A stretch of DNA of 61,089 bases. Source: Candidatus Sphingomonas excrementigallinarum (GTDB lineage Bacteria; Pseudomonadota; Alphaproteobacteria; Sphingomonadales; Sphingomonadaceae). The stretch covers positions 1 to 61,089 of the forward strand of contig DXIH01000115.1 in the NCBI GenBank assembly GCA_019112965.1, read 5' to 3'. Below, piece after piece: positions 8,327-15,630 of this stretch. The position numbers and the translations under genes are program-made. The notes below the pieces were generated by a model. That model did not search any database, was not told the origin of the DNA, and saw nothing but the letters and a program-made list of their open reading frames with translations. Numbering within the stretch: position 1 is the stretch's first letter; each line of letters begins with the position of its first letter.

Positions 8327-9568
8327 TCAGTCCCGCAGCGCGCGTTCGCCCTCGAACATATAATCCCGCGTGACCGGCACCGAGAGCCGCCCGCGCGTCA
8401 GCTGCACCTGGTAATTGCACAGGCCGCCATTGCGGAACGCCGCGCCCGCGCCCGCGAGATAGAACAGCCACATGCGGTAGAAACGCTCGTCATACAGTTC
8501 GACGATGCGGTCCTTCGCCGCCACGGTGCGGTCGTACCAGATGTCCAGCGTCCAGCCATAATGGCAGCGCAGCACCTCGACATCGGTCAGGAACATGCGC
8601 AGCCCCTCCTGCGCGCGGACGATCTCCGACAGTGCGGGGTTGTAGCCGCCGGGGAAGATATATTTGGTCGTCCAGTCGTCGGTGACGCCCGGCCCGTTCA
8701 GCCGCCCGATCGTATGGAGCAGCATGACGCCGTCCTCGGTCAGCAGGTCGCGGCACTTGCGGAAGAAGGTGCGATATTGCGGTGGTCCGACATGCTCGAA
8801 CATGCCGACCGACACGATGCGGTCGAACTGGCCCCCAAAAGCCTCAGGGGTGACGCGGCGATAGTCGATCAGCTCGAACTTCACCTTGTCCGATACGCCC
8901 AGCGCCTCGGCCCGCGCGCGCGCGACCTTCAGCTGTTCCTCGGACAGGGTGACGCCCAGCACTTCCGCGCCGCACTTCTGGTGCAGGTACAGCGCCATGC
9001 CGCCCCAGCCGCAGCCGATGTCGAGCACCCTCATCCCCGGCTCGATCGCCAGCTTGGCCGCAATATGCGCCTTCTTGTCGCGCTGCGCGCGCTCCAGGTC
9101 GTTCTGCGGATCGGTGAAATAGGCGCAGCTATATTGCTTGTCGGTGTCGAGGAAGAGTTCGTACAGCGTGCCCGACAGGTCGTAGTGATGCGCGACGTTC
9201 TTCTTCGACCGCCGCTCCATGTTGATCCGGTCGATGCGATGCTTGATCGCGCCCGCCGCGCGAACCAGCCGCGACGGGTTCAGGTTCGCACGCCCCGCTT
9301 CCCATTTGTCGTTGGCGGTCAGCAGCTCGACGAGATCGCGGACATCGCCCTTCTCGACGACCAGGCGGCCGTCCATGAAGGACTCGCCCGCCGCCAGTGC
9401 CGGATTGCGGACGATCTGTCCGGCGACTTGGCGATCCGTGAAGCGGATCGCGACATCGGGGTAACCAGGTTCGGGCGAGCCGAACTCGCGGACCTTTCCG
9501 TCATGATGGGTGAGAGACAGGCGGCCCTTGCGAACCGCGCGCGACAGAAACAGATCGATCAGCGCCAT
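8327..9568 (-). CDS. cfa: Cyclopropane-fatty-acyl-phospholipid synthase
   Basis: 413 residues. It uses S-adenosylmethionine to add a methylene bridge to unsaturated acyl chains of membrane phospholipids. Visible hallmarks are KNVAHHYDLSGTLYELFLD, the CAYF segment, and the SAM-binding motif VLDIGCGWGGMALYL near residue 180. EHVGPPQYRTFF and YIFPGGYNP are also typical. Length matches the family. It is the last gene of a leftward run: its start is 18 bp after the molybdopterin oxidoreductase stop. This suggests co-transcription with a periplasmic redox pair, an unusual partnership. Confidence 0.93.
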   Translation of the reverse strand: MALIDLFLSRAVRKGRLSLTHHDGKVREFGSPEPGYPDVAIRFTDRQVAGQIVRNPALAAGESFMDGRLVVEKGDVRDLVELLTANDKWEAGRANLNPSRLVRAAGAIKHRIDRINMERRSKKNVAHHYDLSGTLYELFLDTDKQYSCAYFTDPQNDLERAQRDKKAHIAAKLAIEPGMRVLDIGCGWGGMALYLHQKCGAEVLGVTLSEEQLKVARARAEALGVSDKVKFELIDYRRVTPEAFGGQFDRIVSVGMFEHVGPPQYRTFFRKCRDLLTEDGVMLLHTIGRLNGPGVTDDWTTKYIFPGGYNPALSEIVRAQEGLRMFLTDVEVLRCHYGWTLDIWYDRTVAAKDRIVELYDERFYRMWLFYLAGAGAAFRNGGLCNYQVQLTRGRLSVPVTRDYMFEGERALRD

Positions 9569-9586
9569 ACGGCACGCCCTAGTGTC

Positions 9587-10330
9587 TTAAATCCCGGCAT
9601 ACCAGTCATAATCGACGTGATCTTCCCAGTAGCCGCCCTTGCCCAAACCTATGTTAGCTAGGCTTTCGACCGCATCGATCCGCATCAGATATTTGGCGTG
9701 CTTGTATCCCAGCTGCCGCTCGACGCGCAGCCGCAGGGGGGCGCCGTGCCCGATATCCAGCATCCGCCCGTTCATGCCCCAGGCCAGGATCGTCTGGGGA
9801 TGGAAGGCGTCGATCAGGTCGATCGATTCATAATAGGGCTGGCCGCCATAGAGGTCGGCACAGGTGAAGACGATGTAGCGCGCCCGCGTGCTGATATCGG
9901 CGGCCTTCAGGATATTGCCCAGCATCGGCCCCATCCATTCGCCGATCGCGCTCCACCCCTCGACACAGTCGTGGCGTGTGATCTGGCGGCGCGCGGGGAA
10001 CTCGCCGATCTGGCGCAGCGACAGCGACAGCGGCTTGCCCACCAGGCCGCCGACCTTCAGCCGCCAGTCCTCGAACCGATTGGCGGCCAGCGCGGCATAT
10101 TCGGGCGTGCCGGGGTTGCGCGTGCCGTTGGTGCGGAAGATCGGCGACATCTGGTCGCGGCGATATTCGGGGGCGAGCGCCCCCCGGTCCATCAGCGCGC
10201 GTTGCAGCCCTTTCTGCATATCCTCGCCCGCGAACAGGATTTTGCGCGCGGTCGGCTGCTGGATCACCTTGTCGCAACCGGCGAGCAGCAGTCCCGCGCC
10301 GCCGGTCAGGATCGTTCGACGCCGAATCAT
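9587..10330 (-). CDS. Molybdopterin-dependent oxidoreductase (SUOX/MsrP-like), Tat lipoprotein
   Basis: 247 residues. The start MIRRRTILTGGAGLLLAGC combines a twin-arginine motif with a lipobox ending at Cys19, so the protein is probably folded in the cytoplasm, exported by Tat and lipid-anchored. A sulfite-oxidase-type Moco domain follows, with the likely Mo-ligand Cys122 in RHDCVEGWSAIGEW and DLYGGQPYYESIDL. Its start overlaps the stop of the upstream cytochrome b gene (ATGA), so the b-type cytochrome is its likely electron partner. Related pairs repair methionine sulfoxide (MsrP/MsrQ) or oxidise sulfite; the substrate here is unknown. Confidence 0.85.
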   Translation of the reverse strand: MIRRRTILTGGAGLLLAGCDKVIQQPTARKILFAGEDMQKGLQRALMDRGALAPEYRRDQMSPIFRTNGTRNPGTPEYAALAANRFEDWRLKVGGLVGKPLSLSLRQIGEFPARRQITRHDCVEGWSAIGEWMGPMLGNILKAADISTRARYIVFTCADLYGGQPYYESIDLIDAFHPQTILAWGMNGRMLDIGHGAPLRLRVERQLGYKHAKYLMRIDAVESLANIGLGKGGYWEDHVDYDWYAGI

Positions 10331-11061
10331 TCGGGAACCCTCCAGCGGCCGGTAATCATCGACCGCATCTCGTTCAGCGGCCCCGCCAGGATGACGAGCA
10401 CCAGATGCACGATCAGAAACAGCGACAGCGCGGTCGCGGTGATGAAGTGGATAGAGCGCGCCGATTGCCGCCCGCCCAGCAAATCCAGCACCCAGGGCCA
10501 GGCGGCGTTCATGCCCGGCGATAGCGCGATCCCGGTCAGGATCGCGAGCGGCAGCGCGACGAACACCACGCCCGCATAGCTCAGCTTCTGGAAAAGATTG
10601 TAGGCGCGAGGATTGTGCGCGTCATGGAAACGCAGCGCCAGATGCTGGCGAAAGTCCGCCCAGATCGCCGCCGGACGCAACTCGCGCCCCCGGATTCGCA
10701 GGTCGCGCTGGAAATGCCGCGTGACGAGGCTGCCGATCATATAGGCGAGCAGCCCGAAGCCCAGCACCAGCGCGAAGAACAGATGCCAGCGCCGCGAGAT
10801 CGCCAGATTATAGCGCGCCGGGATGGTCAGCCAGGCGGGGAAATGCGGCAGGGTCGCCCAGGCGTGATCGAAATTCGCGCCATATTGCCCCCAATAGAGC
10901 CGGGGATGCGCGTTGGAGATGCCCAGTCCCGACCCCAGCAGGATCAGCACCGCCACCGCATTGACCCAGTGCCAGATGCGCGTCACCCAGCCATGACGGC
11001 GGATGACGGTTCCGGCACCCTCGGGGGCTCTTTCCGGCTCGGTCGGCGTTCCGGCTTCCAT
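10327..11061 (-). CDS. Cytochrome b561-type membrane protein
   Basis: 244 residues. ATG 11061 is chosen over ATG 11088 because AAGGAG sits just before it. A cytosolic N-terminus with HGWVTRIWHWVNAVAVLILL starts the first of four or five membrane helices; His residues in the helices (IWHWVN, RRWHLFFALVL, SIHFITATALSLFLIVHLV) are candidate haem ligands. It should pass quinol or periplasmic electrons to or from the oxidoreductase encoded by the overlapping downstream gene. The flavin reductase gene diverges only 25 bp away. Confidence 0.85.
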   Translation of the reverse strand: MEAGTPTEPERAPEGAGTVIRRHGWVTRIWHWVNAVAVLILLGSGLGISNAHPRLYWGQYGANFDHAWATLPHFPAWLTIPARYNLAISRRWHLFFALVLGFGLLAYMIGSLVTRHFQRDLRIRGRELRPAAIWADFRQHLALRFHDAHNPRAYNLFQKLSYAGVVFVALPLAILTGIALSPGMNAAWPWVLDLLGGRQSARSIHFITATALSLFLIVHLVLVILAGPLNEMRSMITGRWRVPE

Positions 11062-11086
11062 TCCCACTCCTTCTTGGTGACCGTCC

Positions 11087-11710
11087 ATGATCGATAACTG
11101 GCATTTCTACGAACCCGTCAACGGTCATGGGCTGGCGCATGATCCCTTGAACGCGATCGTCGCCCCCCGCCCGATCGGCTGGATCGGCAGCCGGTCGGCG
11201 GCGGGCGTCAACAATCTGGCACCCTACAGCTTTTTCAACGTCTTCAACTACCGTCCGCCGCTGATCGGCTTTTCGTCGCAAGGGTGGAAGGATTCGGTCG
11301 CCAATATCGCCGAGACGAAGGCGTTCACCTGGAACCTCGCCACCATGACCCTGGCCCAGGCGATGAATGCCAGCGCCGCGACCGTGCCTGCCGAAGTCGA
11401 CGAGTTTTCCCTGGCAGGCGTGACGGCCGAGGATGGGCGACTGGTCGCCGCGCCGCGCGTGGCCGACAGCCCGGTGTCGTTCGAATGCCGCCTGACCCAG
11501 TTGATCCGGCTGGAAACCAAGGAGGGGAAGGAACTCGACCAGTGGCTGGTCATCGGCGAGGCGGTGGGCATCCATATCGCCGCCGACCTGATCGAAAACG
11601 GCATCTACCAGACCGCCCGCGCCCGCCCGATCCTGCGCGGCGGCGGCCCGGCCGATTATTTCGAGGTGACGGAGGGTGCGCGTTTCGAAATGCGACGGCC
11701 CGACGCCTGA
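11087..11710 (+). CDS. Flavin reductase family / FMN-binding split-barrel protein
   Basis: 207 residues, MIDNWHFYEPVNGHGLAHDP. The motif IVAPRPIGWIGSRSAAGVNNLAPYSFFN is typical of FMN-binding split-barrel flavin reductases of the DIM6/NTAB type. These are cytoplasmic flavoproteins that often supply reduced flavin or reduce small substrates. It is divergent from the cytochrome b gene with only 25 bp between starts, so its promoter must overlap that coding region or the two share control. Substrate is not evident. Confidence 0.85.
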   Translation: MIDNWHFYEPVNGHGLAHDPLNAIVAPRPIGWIGSRSAAGVNNLAPYSFFNVFNYRPPLIGFSSQGWKDSVANIAETKAFTWNLATMTLAQAMNASAATVPAEVDEFSLAGVTAEDGRLVAAPRVADSPVSFECRLTQLIRLETKEGKELDQWLVIGEAVGIHIAADLIENGIYQTARARPILRGGGPADYFEVTEGARFEMRRPDA

Positions 11711-11749
11711 TCGGTCGAGGAGATGGGGCGGCCCCGGACGCCCGAAATC

Positions 11750-11767
11750 GGTTACGGCTTTGTAACC
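11750..11767. promoter_or_regulatory. Palindrome GGTTAC-N6-GTAACC, possible operator
   Basis: A perfect 6+6 inverted repeat with a 6-nt spacer, centred about 50 bp upstream of the ATG at 11810. Position and symmetry fit a dimeric regulator site. The cognate regulator is not identified. Confidence 0.4.
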
Positions 11768-11809
11768 TCCCGCTGTCATGATCGGGCCGACATTTTGAAA
11801 AGGCCCGTC

Positions 11810-12292
11810 ATGCTAACCGAGCTTCGGGGCCATCACGCCAGGCTTGTCCGCTGGCTGGATGACCATCGCAACCTGTGCGACGCCGCACAGCCCGATTACC
11901 GAGCCCTGCGGCATGTCCGGTGGCAGATCGCCCAGGCCAGTCGCCAGCGCCTGGCCTTCCTGACGGGCACCGTCTTCCCGTTCGTCGAGAAGCATGGCCA
12001 TCTGAAGGCCGCCGCCGGGTTGCTGACGCTGCGCAACGAGACACCGGCCTATGGCCAGGTCCTGTCGGCCTTCATCGCCCGCTGGTCGATGGAAGCGGTG
12101 ATGGCCGATCCGGGCGGCTATGCGCTGGCGGCGCAGGACTATCGCCGCGATGCCGACAAGCGGCTGTTCGCGGAGGAACGTCATCTACGCCTGCTGACGA
12201 CCGAGGTCGAATGGCCGCCGGGCGGCGTTTTCGTCGTGCCGAACCACAACGCTGCGTCGACCGGCCTCCCTTCGTCCCGCCCGGTATCATAG
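11810..12292 (+). CDS. Uncharacterised protein, copy A of a local paralogous pair
   Basis: 160 residues from ATG 11810, with AAGG about 7 nt upstream. Mostly alpha-helical and soluble by eye, with no signal peptide or membrane segment. It shares a clear pattern with the gene at 13199: HR.LC.AA.PD, RW, ASRQR, RW..EA..AD..GY and charged C-terminal helices. The His-rich start (HHARLVRWLDDH) invites comparison with hemerythrins, but these His residues are not kept in the paralog. Family not recognised. The last 25 residues (PPGGVFVVPNHNAASTG) are Gly/Pro/Asn-rich and absent from copy B. Confidence 0.7.
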   Translation: MLTELRGHHARLVRWLDDHRNLCDAAQPDYRALRHVRWQIAQASRQRLAFLTGTVFPFVEKHGHLKAAAGLLTLRNETPAYGQVLSAFIARWSMEAVMADPGGYALAAQDYRRDADKRLFAEERHLRLLTTEVEWPPGGVFVVPNHNAASTGLPSSRPVS

Positions 12293-12385
12293 CCGAAACC
12301 GAAACCCGGGGACGATCCATGTGTTGGTGTGCCACCGGCGGAACGGCAACAGCCGATACCGCCCGCCAACGAAGGAGGGTTTCGC

Positions 12386-12919
12386 ATGAAGTTGTTCGTT
12401 CCGCTGATCCTGATCGGCGCGCTGCCGCTCGCCGCCTGCGACCAGAAGACCGGCTCGACCACCGTGACCAGCAATGCGGCGACCGGCGAAGTGACGGAAA
12501 CCCAGACCGGATCGGGCTCCGCCGTCGCCAAGCTGGAACCCGGCAAATGGGAGGTGAAGACCCAGGTCAGCGACCTGAAGATGGCCAACATGCCCAAGGG
12601 CGTCAGCTCGACCCCGCCCGCCCAGACCAACAGCATCTGCCTGACCGCCGAACAGGCCGCCAAGGGCCCCGCCGAACTGTTGAAGCAGGCGCAGTCGGAT
12701 TGCACCGTCAAGAGCTCGACCTTCGAAGGCGGCAAGGTGGAGAGCGAGCTGACCTGCAAGATGCCCGGCGACATGACGATGCACAGCAAGACCAAGGGCA
12801 GCTTCACGGCGACCAGCTTCACCACCGATCAGGACATGGAGGTGACCGGCGCGCATCCGATGTCGCAGAAGATTCATACCGAGGGCCGTCGCATCGGCGC
12901 CTGCGACGCGGCGAAGTGA
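12386..12919 (+). CDS. DUF3617 family lipoprotein
   Basis: 177 residues starting at ATG 12386 with AAGGAGGG 6 nt upstream. The N-terminus MKLFVPLILIGALPLAAC is a lipoprotein signal with lipobox Cys18. The body has the DUF3617 pattern: LEPGKWEVKTQVSDLKM, then a Cys pair separated by about 35 residues (ICLTAEQAAKGPAELL ... SDCTVK) and LTCKMPGD. DUF3617 proteins are periplasmic or outer-membrane-attached and of unknown function, common in sphingomonads. It lies between the two paralogs, and a strong hairpin terminator follows. Confidence 0.85.
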   Translation: MKLFVPLILIGALPLAACDQKTGSTTVTSNAATGEVTETQTGSGSAVAKLEPGKWEVKTQVSDLKMANMPKGVSSTPPAQTNSICLTAEQAAKGPAELLKQAQSDCTVKSSTFEGGKVESELTCKMPGDMTMHSKTKGSFTATSFTTDQDMEVTGAHPMSQKIHTEGRRIGACDAAK

Positions 12920-12925
12920 TCCGGG

Positions 12926-12955
12926 ACCGGGCCGGGGGGCAAGTCCCGGCCCGGT
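12926..12955 (+). terminator. Strong hairpin after DUF3617 gene
   Basis: Eleven-base perfect arms ACCGGGCCGGG / CCCGGCCCGGT with an 8-nt loop, 6 nt after the stop codon. There is no following T-run, so it may stabilise the 3' end or work with Rho rather than as a classical intrinsic terminator. Confidence 0.55.
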
Positions 12956-13031
12956 GCCTTGGCACCCGATGGCGCGTTAAAACTTGATTTAGATTGGTCT
13001 GTCAGAATGCCCGTCCAGCAGGAGGCCTCCG

Positions 13032-13124
13032 ATGACCAATTAGCAAAGCATGTTCGTCGCACTCGGCCCCGGCCCGGTGCGCGATGACGAGGCGGAACGG
13101 TCGGGGGGCCGCTACCGCCATTGA
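13032..13124 (+). pseudogene. Possible micro-ORF interrupted by an in-frame TAG
   Basis: AGGAGG precedes ATG 13032 at good spacing. The frame reads M-T-N-TAG-Q-S and continues to MFVALGPGPVRDDEAERSGG, then RYRH and a TGA at 13122-13124. A single CAG-to-TAG change in a 30-residue peptide gene would explain it. Alternatively the start is chance and nothing is made, or translation restarts at ATG 13050. No homologue is recognised. Confidence 0.25.
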
Positions 13125-13198
13125 CCTTCCCGAATTGCCTGCCTGCCGCCGTTCCGACGTCGTGGCGAAGGCCATCATGATGGTGCCAAGACTCCCCG

Positions 13199-13642
13199 AT
13201 GCTGCCCGAATGGCTTGAAATGCGTGATATGCTGGTGCGGTCCATGAGCGAACACCGCGCCCTCTGCCAAGCGGCGACGCCCGATCCGGTCGCCCTCAGC
13301 CGCAGCCGCTGGCTGCTGTCCAATGCCAGCCGCCAGCGCGCCAGCTGGCTCGTCCATACCGTCAATCCCGTTGCCGAGCGGCTGGCGCATACGCCCGGCG
13401 GTGCCGCATGGCTGGCGTTCCAGGCGACCGCGACCGACTATCGCCAGGGCATCTCCACCTTCCTGTCGCGCTGGCCGATCGAGGCGACCGTCGCCGATTG
13501 GGCCGGGTATCGTCGCGATGTCGTCGTCCTGCGCGGCACGATAGCACCGCGCCTCCGCCAGGAAGAATTCGCGATCCGCGCGCTGGCGGCGGCGCTGGAG
13601 GCTCAGGGCGATATCCCGGCGGTCGTCACGCGTCAGGCATAG
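13199..13642 (+). CDS. Uncharacterised protein, copy B of a local paralogous pair
   Basis: 147 residues. ATG 13199 is the first possible start, since an in-frame TGA lies at 13178; no good SD is visible, and ATG 13220 is an alternative. It keeps the copy A pattern: EHRALCQAATPDPVAL, SRWLLSNASRQR, FLSRWPIEATVADWAGYRR and REEE-type C-terminal helices. Helical and soluble, no signal peptide. The shared LC.AA.PD and ASRQR segments are probably the functional core. Function unknown. The 280 bp upstream hold a terminator and a broken micro-ORF. Confidence 0.7.
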   Translation: MLPEWLEMRDMLVRSMSEHRALCQAATPDPVALSRSRWLLSNASRQRASWLVHTVNPVAERLAHTPGGAAWLAFQATATDYRQGISTFLSRWPIEATVADWAGYRRDVVVLRGTIAPRLRQEEFAIRALAAALEAQGDIPAVVTRQA

Positions 13643-13733
13643 CCTTCGCATGAAGGGACGGCGCGTCAGATGACGGCCGGCTGTTTCCGGACGCCGTCCT
13701 TGCCCGTTTCCGCAGCGGGCGGGGCGGTGCCGA

Positions 13734-14495
13734 TCAGGCGATATACCCTCGATAGAAGAACACCGCCGTCGTCACCGTGGTCAGCAACAGCGTCCAGCCC
13801 CGGACCAGTCCGGCGGGCAGCCTGCGCCCGATCAGCGCGCCGCTCCAGCCGCCGATGACGCCGCCCGCCAGCATCGGCAGGCACTGCGCCCAGGCGACCA
13901 TCCCCGTGACCACGAAGACCAGTGTCGCCGCGGCATTGGCGGTCGCCAGCATCAGCGTGCGCGGCGCGGCCAGCTGCGCCGGGTTGCGCCCCGAGAGCAG
14001 ACCCCAGGCGGCGGTCAGCATCATGCCGATGCCGCCGCCGAAATAGCCGCCATAAATGCCCAGCACGGCCTGCGCGGCCATCAGCGCGCGCGGCCCCGGT
14101 TTGGCGATCCGCGCCAGCCATTCCGAGGCGTGGCGGCCGCCCGCGATCGCGATCGTCGCGGTCAGCAGCAGCCAGGGCACGATCAGGTCGAAGGCACGCG
14201 GCGGCGTCAGGAACAACAGGATGCTCCCCACCAGCGCGAAGACGAAGGTCAGCGCCGCCATCCGCCGCATCGTCACGCCCATCACCGGCTCCAGCCCGTG
14301 GCGATAGGCCCAGACGCTCGCCACCGCGGCGGGCTGAAGCGCGACATTGGACGTCGCATTGGCGATGGTCGAGGGCAGGCCCAGCGCGATCAGCGTCGGC
14401 ATGGTCGAAAAACTGCCGCCGCCCGCCAGCGCATTCATCGCGCCGCCGACAAAGCCCCCGGCCGCAGCGAGCGCGAGGAAGGTCCAGTCGATCAT
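13734..14495 (-). CDS. TauE/SafE family sulfite/anion exporter
   Basis: 253 residues from ATG 14495 (MIDWTFLALAAAGGFVGGAMNALAGGGSF). The repeated half motifs GGFVGGAMNALAGGGSF and GIYGGYFGGGIGMM are hallmarks of the TauE/SafE permease fold, with about eight membrane helices. Members export sulfite, sulfoacetate or other small organosulfur anions across the inner membrane. The neighbouring TIGR01244 gene belongs to a family often annotated as a sulfur transferase, so a sulfur context is plausible. A repeat separates this gene from the two upstream genes. Confidence 0.88.
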   Translation of the reverse strand: MIDWTFLALAAAGGFVGGAMNALAGGGSFSTMPTLIALGLPSTIANATSNVALQPAAVASVWAYRHGLEPVMGVTMRRMAALTFVFALVGSILLFLTPPRAFDLIVPWLLLTATIAIAGGRHASEWLARIAKPGPRALMAAQAVLGIYGGYFGGGIGMMLTAAWGLLSGRNPAQLAAPRTLMLATANAAATLVFVVTGMVAWAQCLPMLAGGVIGGWSGALIGRRLPAGLVRGWTLLLTTVTTAVFFYRGYIA

Positions 14496-14505
14496 GGGGG
14501 GCCTT

Positions 14506-14632
14506 GCCCCTCCACCACCCGGCTGCGCCGGGCGGTCCCCCTCCCCAAGCGAGCTTGGGGAGGATTTTGGATTACCATTCCTCCCCATCTCCGATGGGGA
14601 GGGGGACCATCCGAAGGATGGTGGAGGGGCCT
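14506..14632. repeat. Paired palindromic repeat, units in divergent orientation
   Basis: Two units of the CCTCCCC(n)GGGGAGG-GGGACC(n)GGTGGAGGGG family, arranged back to back around TTTTGGATTACCA. The left unit has core CCCAAGCGAGCTTGGG, the right CCCATCTCCGATGGG. It ends 8 nt from the stop of the gene at 14641. Confidence 0.75.
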
Positions 14633-14640
14633 TCCCCCCG

Positions 14641-15045
14641 TCAACGTGGCGCCAGCCGCCGGATGTCGAGCACATCCACCCCGGCCAGCAAAACCGATCC
14701 GAAGCGCCCCTCGACCTCCGCGACGATTCCCTCGGCGGTCGAGCGTACCCGCGTCCAGGGGATTTCGCGCACCGCGATCCGGCGGCCCTGCAGCTTGATC
14801 GCCGCGACCCGGCCATCGGTCGCCACGGCCAGCGCACCCTGGCCATCGGCGCCGACCACGGCGCCCGCGACGGTAAAGCCCGCCAGCGCCGCCTCGGCCG
14901 CGGCGGCGACATCCTCGGGCGAGCCGACCCGGTGGTCGCGGCGGCGGGTGCACAGCCAGGCGATACCCGCCCCGCCGAGCACGACGCCCGCGCCCAGCCC
15001 GGCCAGTGCCCCGGTCGGCACTGTACCGACGAGCGGCAGGATCAT
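14641..15045 (-). CDS. Hypothetical single-pass membrane protein
   Basis: 134 residues. ATG 15045 overlaps the upstream stop (ATGA), and a hydrophobic segment follows immediately (TGALAGLGAGVVLGGAGIAWLC). After a basic stop-transfer (TRRRDHR) comes a cytosolic domain of about 100 residues with beta-rich text such as GALAVATDGRVAAIKLQGRRIAVREIPW and ending VLLAGVDVLDIRRLAPR. No family recognised. Coupling to the TIGR01244 gene suggests a joint role. Confidence 0.65.
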   Translation of the reverse strand: MILPLVGTVPTGALAGLGAGVVLGGAGIAWLCTRRRDHRVGSPEDVAAAAEAALAGFTVAGAVVGADGQGALAVATDGRVAAIKLQGRRIAVREIPWTRVRSTAEGIVAEVEGRFGSVLLAGVDVLDIRRLAPR

Positions 15046-15473
15046 CCGGCGTTGCCCGCCAGCGCATCCAGCGTCGGGCGCAGGCCGGACAGGTCGTAAC
15101 CCGCCCCTTCGGCCTGCATCACGATCAGGGTCGGGTTGCGTCCGGCCTTGGCCGCCGCCAGCGCCCACAGATTGCAGCTGCGCGTACCCGACCGGCAATA
15201 GGCCAGCACCGGCCCCTTGGCCTCGACCAGCGCTTGGGTCATCTGGTCGACCATCTCGTGGCTGAACCCGCCGGGCGTCACGGGGATGGCGGTATAGGCC
15301 AGCCCCTGATCCTCGGCGGCGGCGCGAATCGAGTCGCCGGTCGGCTGGCCGGGCTCCTCGCCGTCGGGACGGTTGTTGACGATGGCGGCATAGCCCGCCG
15401 CCTTGATCGCGGCGACGTCCTCTGGCCGGATCTGGGGAGCGACGGCGACGCTTTCGTTCAGGGTGCGGATCAT
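15042..15473 (-). CDS. TIGR01244 family sulfur transferase / DSP-like phosphatase
   Basis: 143 residues from ATG 15473; a GTG three codons earlier is possible, but AGGTGA sits better before the ATG. It shows PQIRPEDVAAIKAAGYAAIVNNRPDGEEPGQP and the P-loop CRSGTRS with Cys93, diagnostic of the Blh-type or TIGR01244 family. These are cytoplasmic proteins with a dual-specificity-phosphatase fold, often fused or linked to persulfide and sulfide metabolism. Downstream are the membrane protein and TauE/SafE. Confidence 0.85.
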   Translation of the reverse strand: MIRTLNESVAVAPQIRPEDVAAIKAAGYAAIVNNRPDGEEPGQPTGDSIRAAAEDQGLAYTAIPVTPGGFSHEMVDQMTQALVEAKGPVLAYCRSGTRSCNLWALAAAKAGRNPTLIVMQAEGAGYDLSGLRPTLDALAGNAG

Positions 15474-15571
15474 GCGGTTCACCTATTCAATGGGCCGTTT
15501 CACCGCAACCGGCGGCGAGCCTGCTTTGCCCGAAAAGACGCATCAGTTCCGCATCGGCTCCGTCGCCCGGC

Positions 15572-15596
15572 GGAACATACGGCCGCGCGCCACGTC
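15572..15596 (+). promoter_or_regulatory. Possible EcfG-type promoter before propeller protein gene
   Basis: GGAAC, then 16 nt, then CGTC, one base off the EcfG consensus CGTT. Start would lie about 30 nt before ATG 15631. A plausible general-stress promoter, unproven. Confidence 0.3.
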
Positions 15597-15630
15597 TGGC
15601 TGTCATCCCCCGTTGTTCAGGAGTCGCCCC

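Noticed and set aside
11810..13642. Hemerythrin assignment for the paralogous pair
   Set aside because: The His/Glu ligand pattern is not shared by the two copies.
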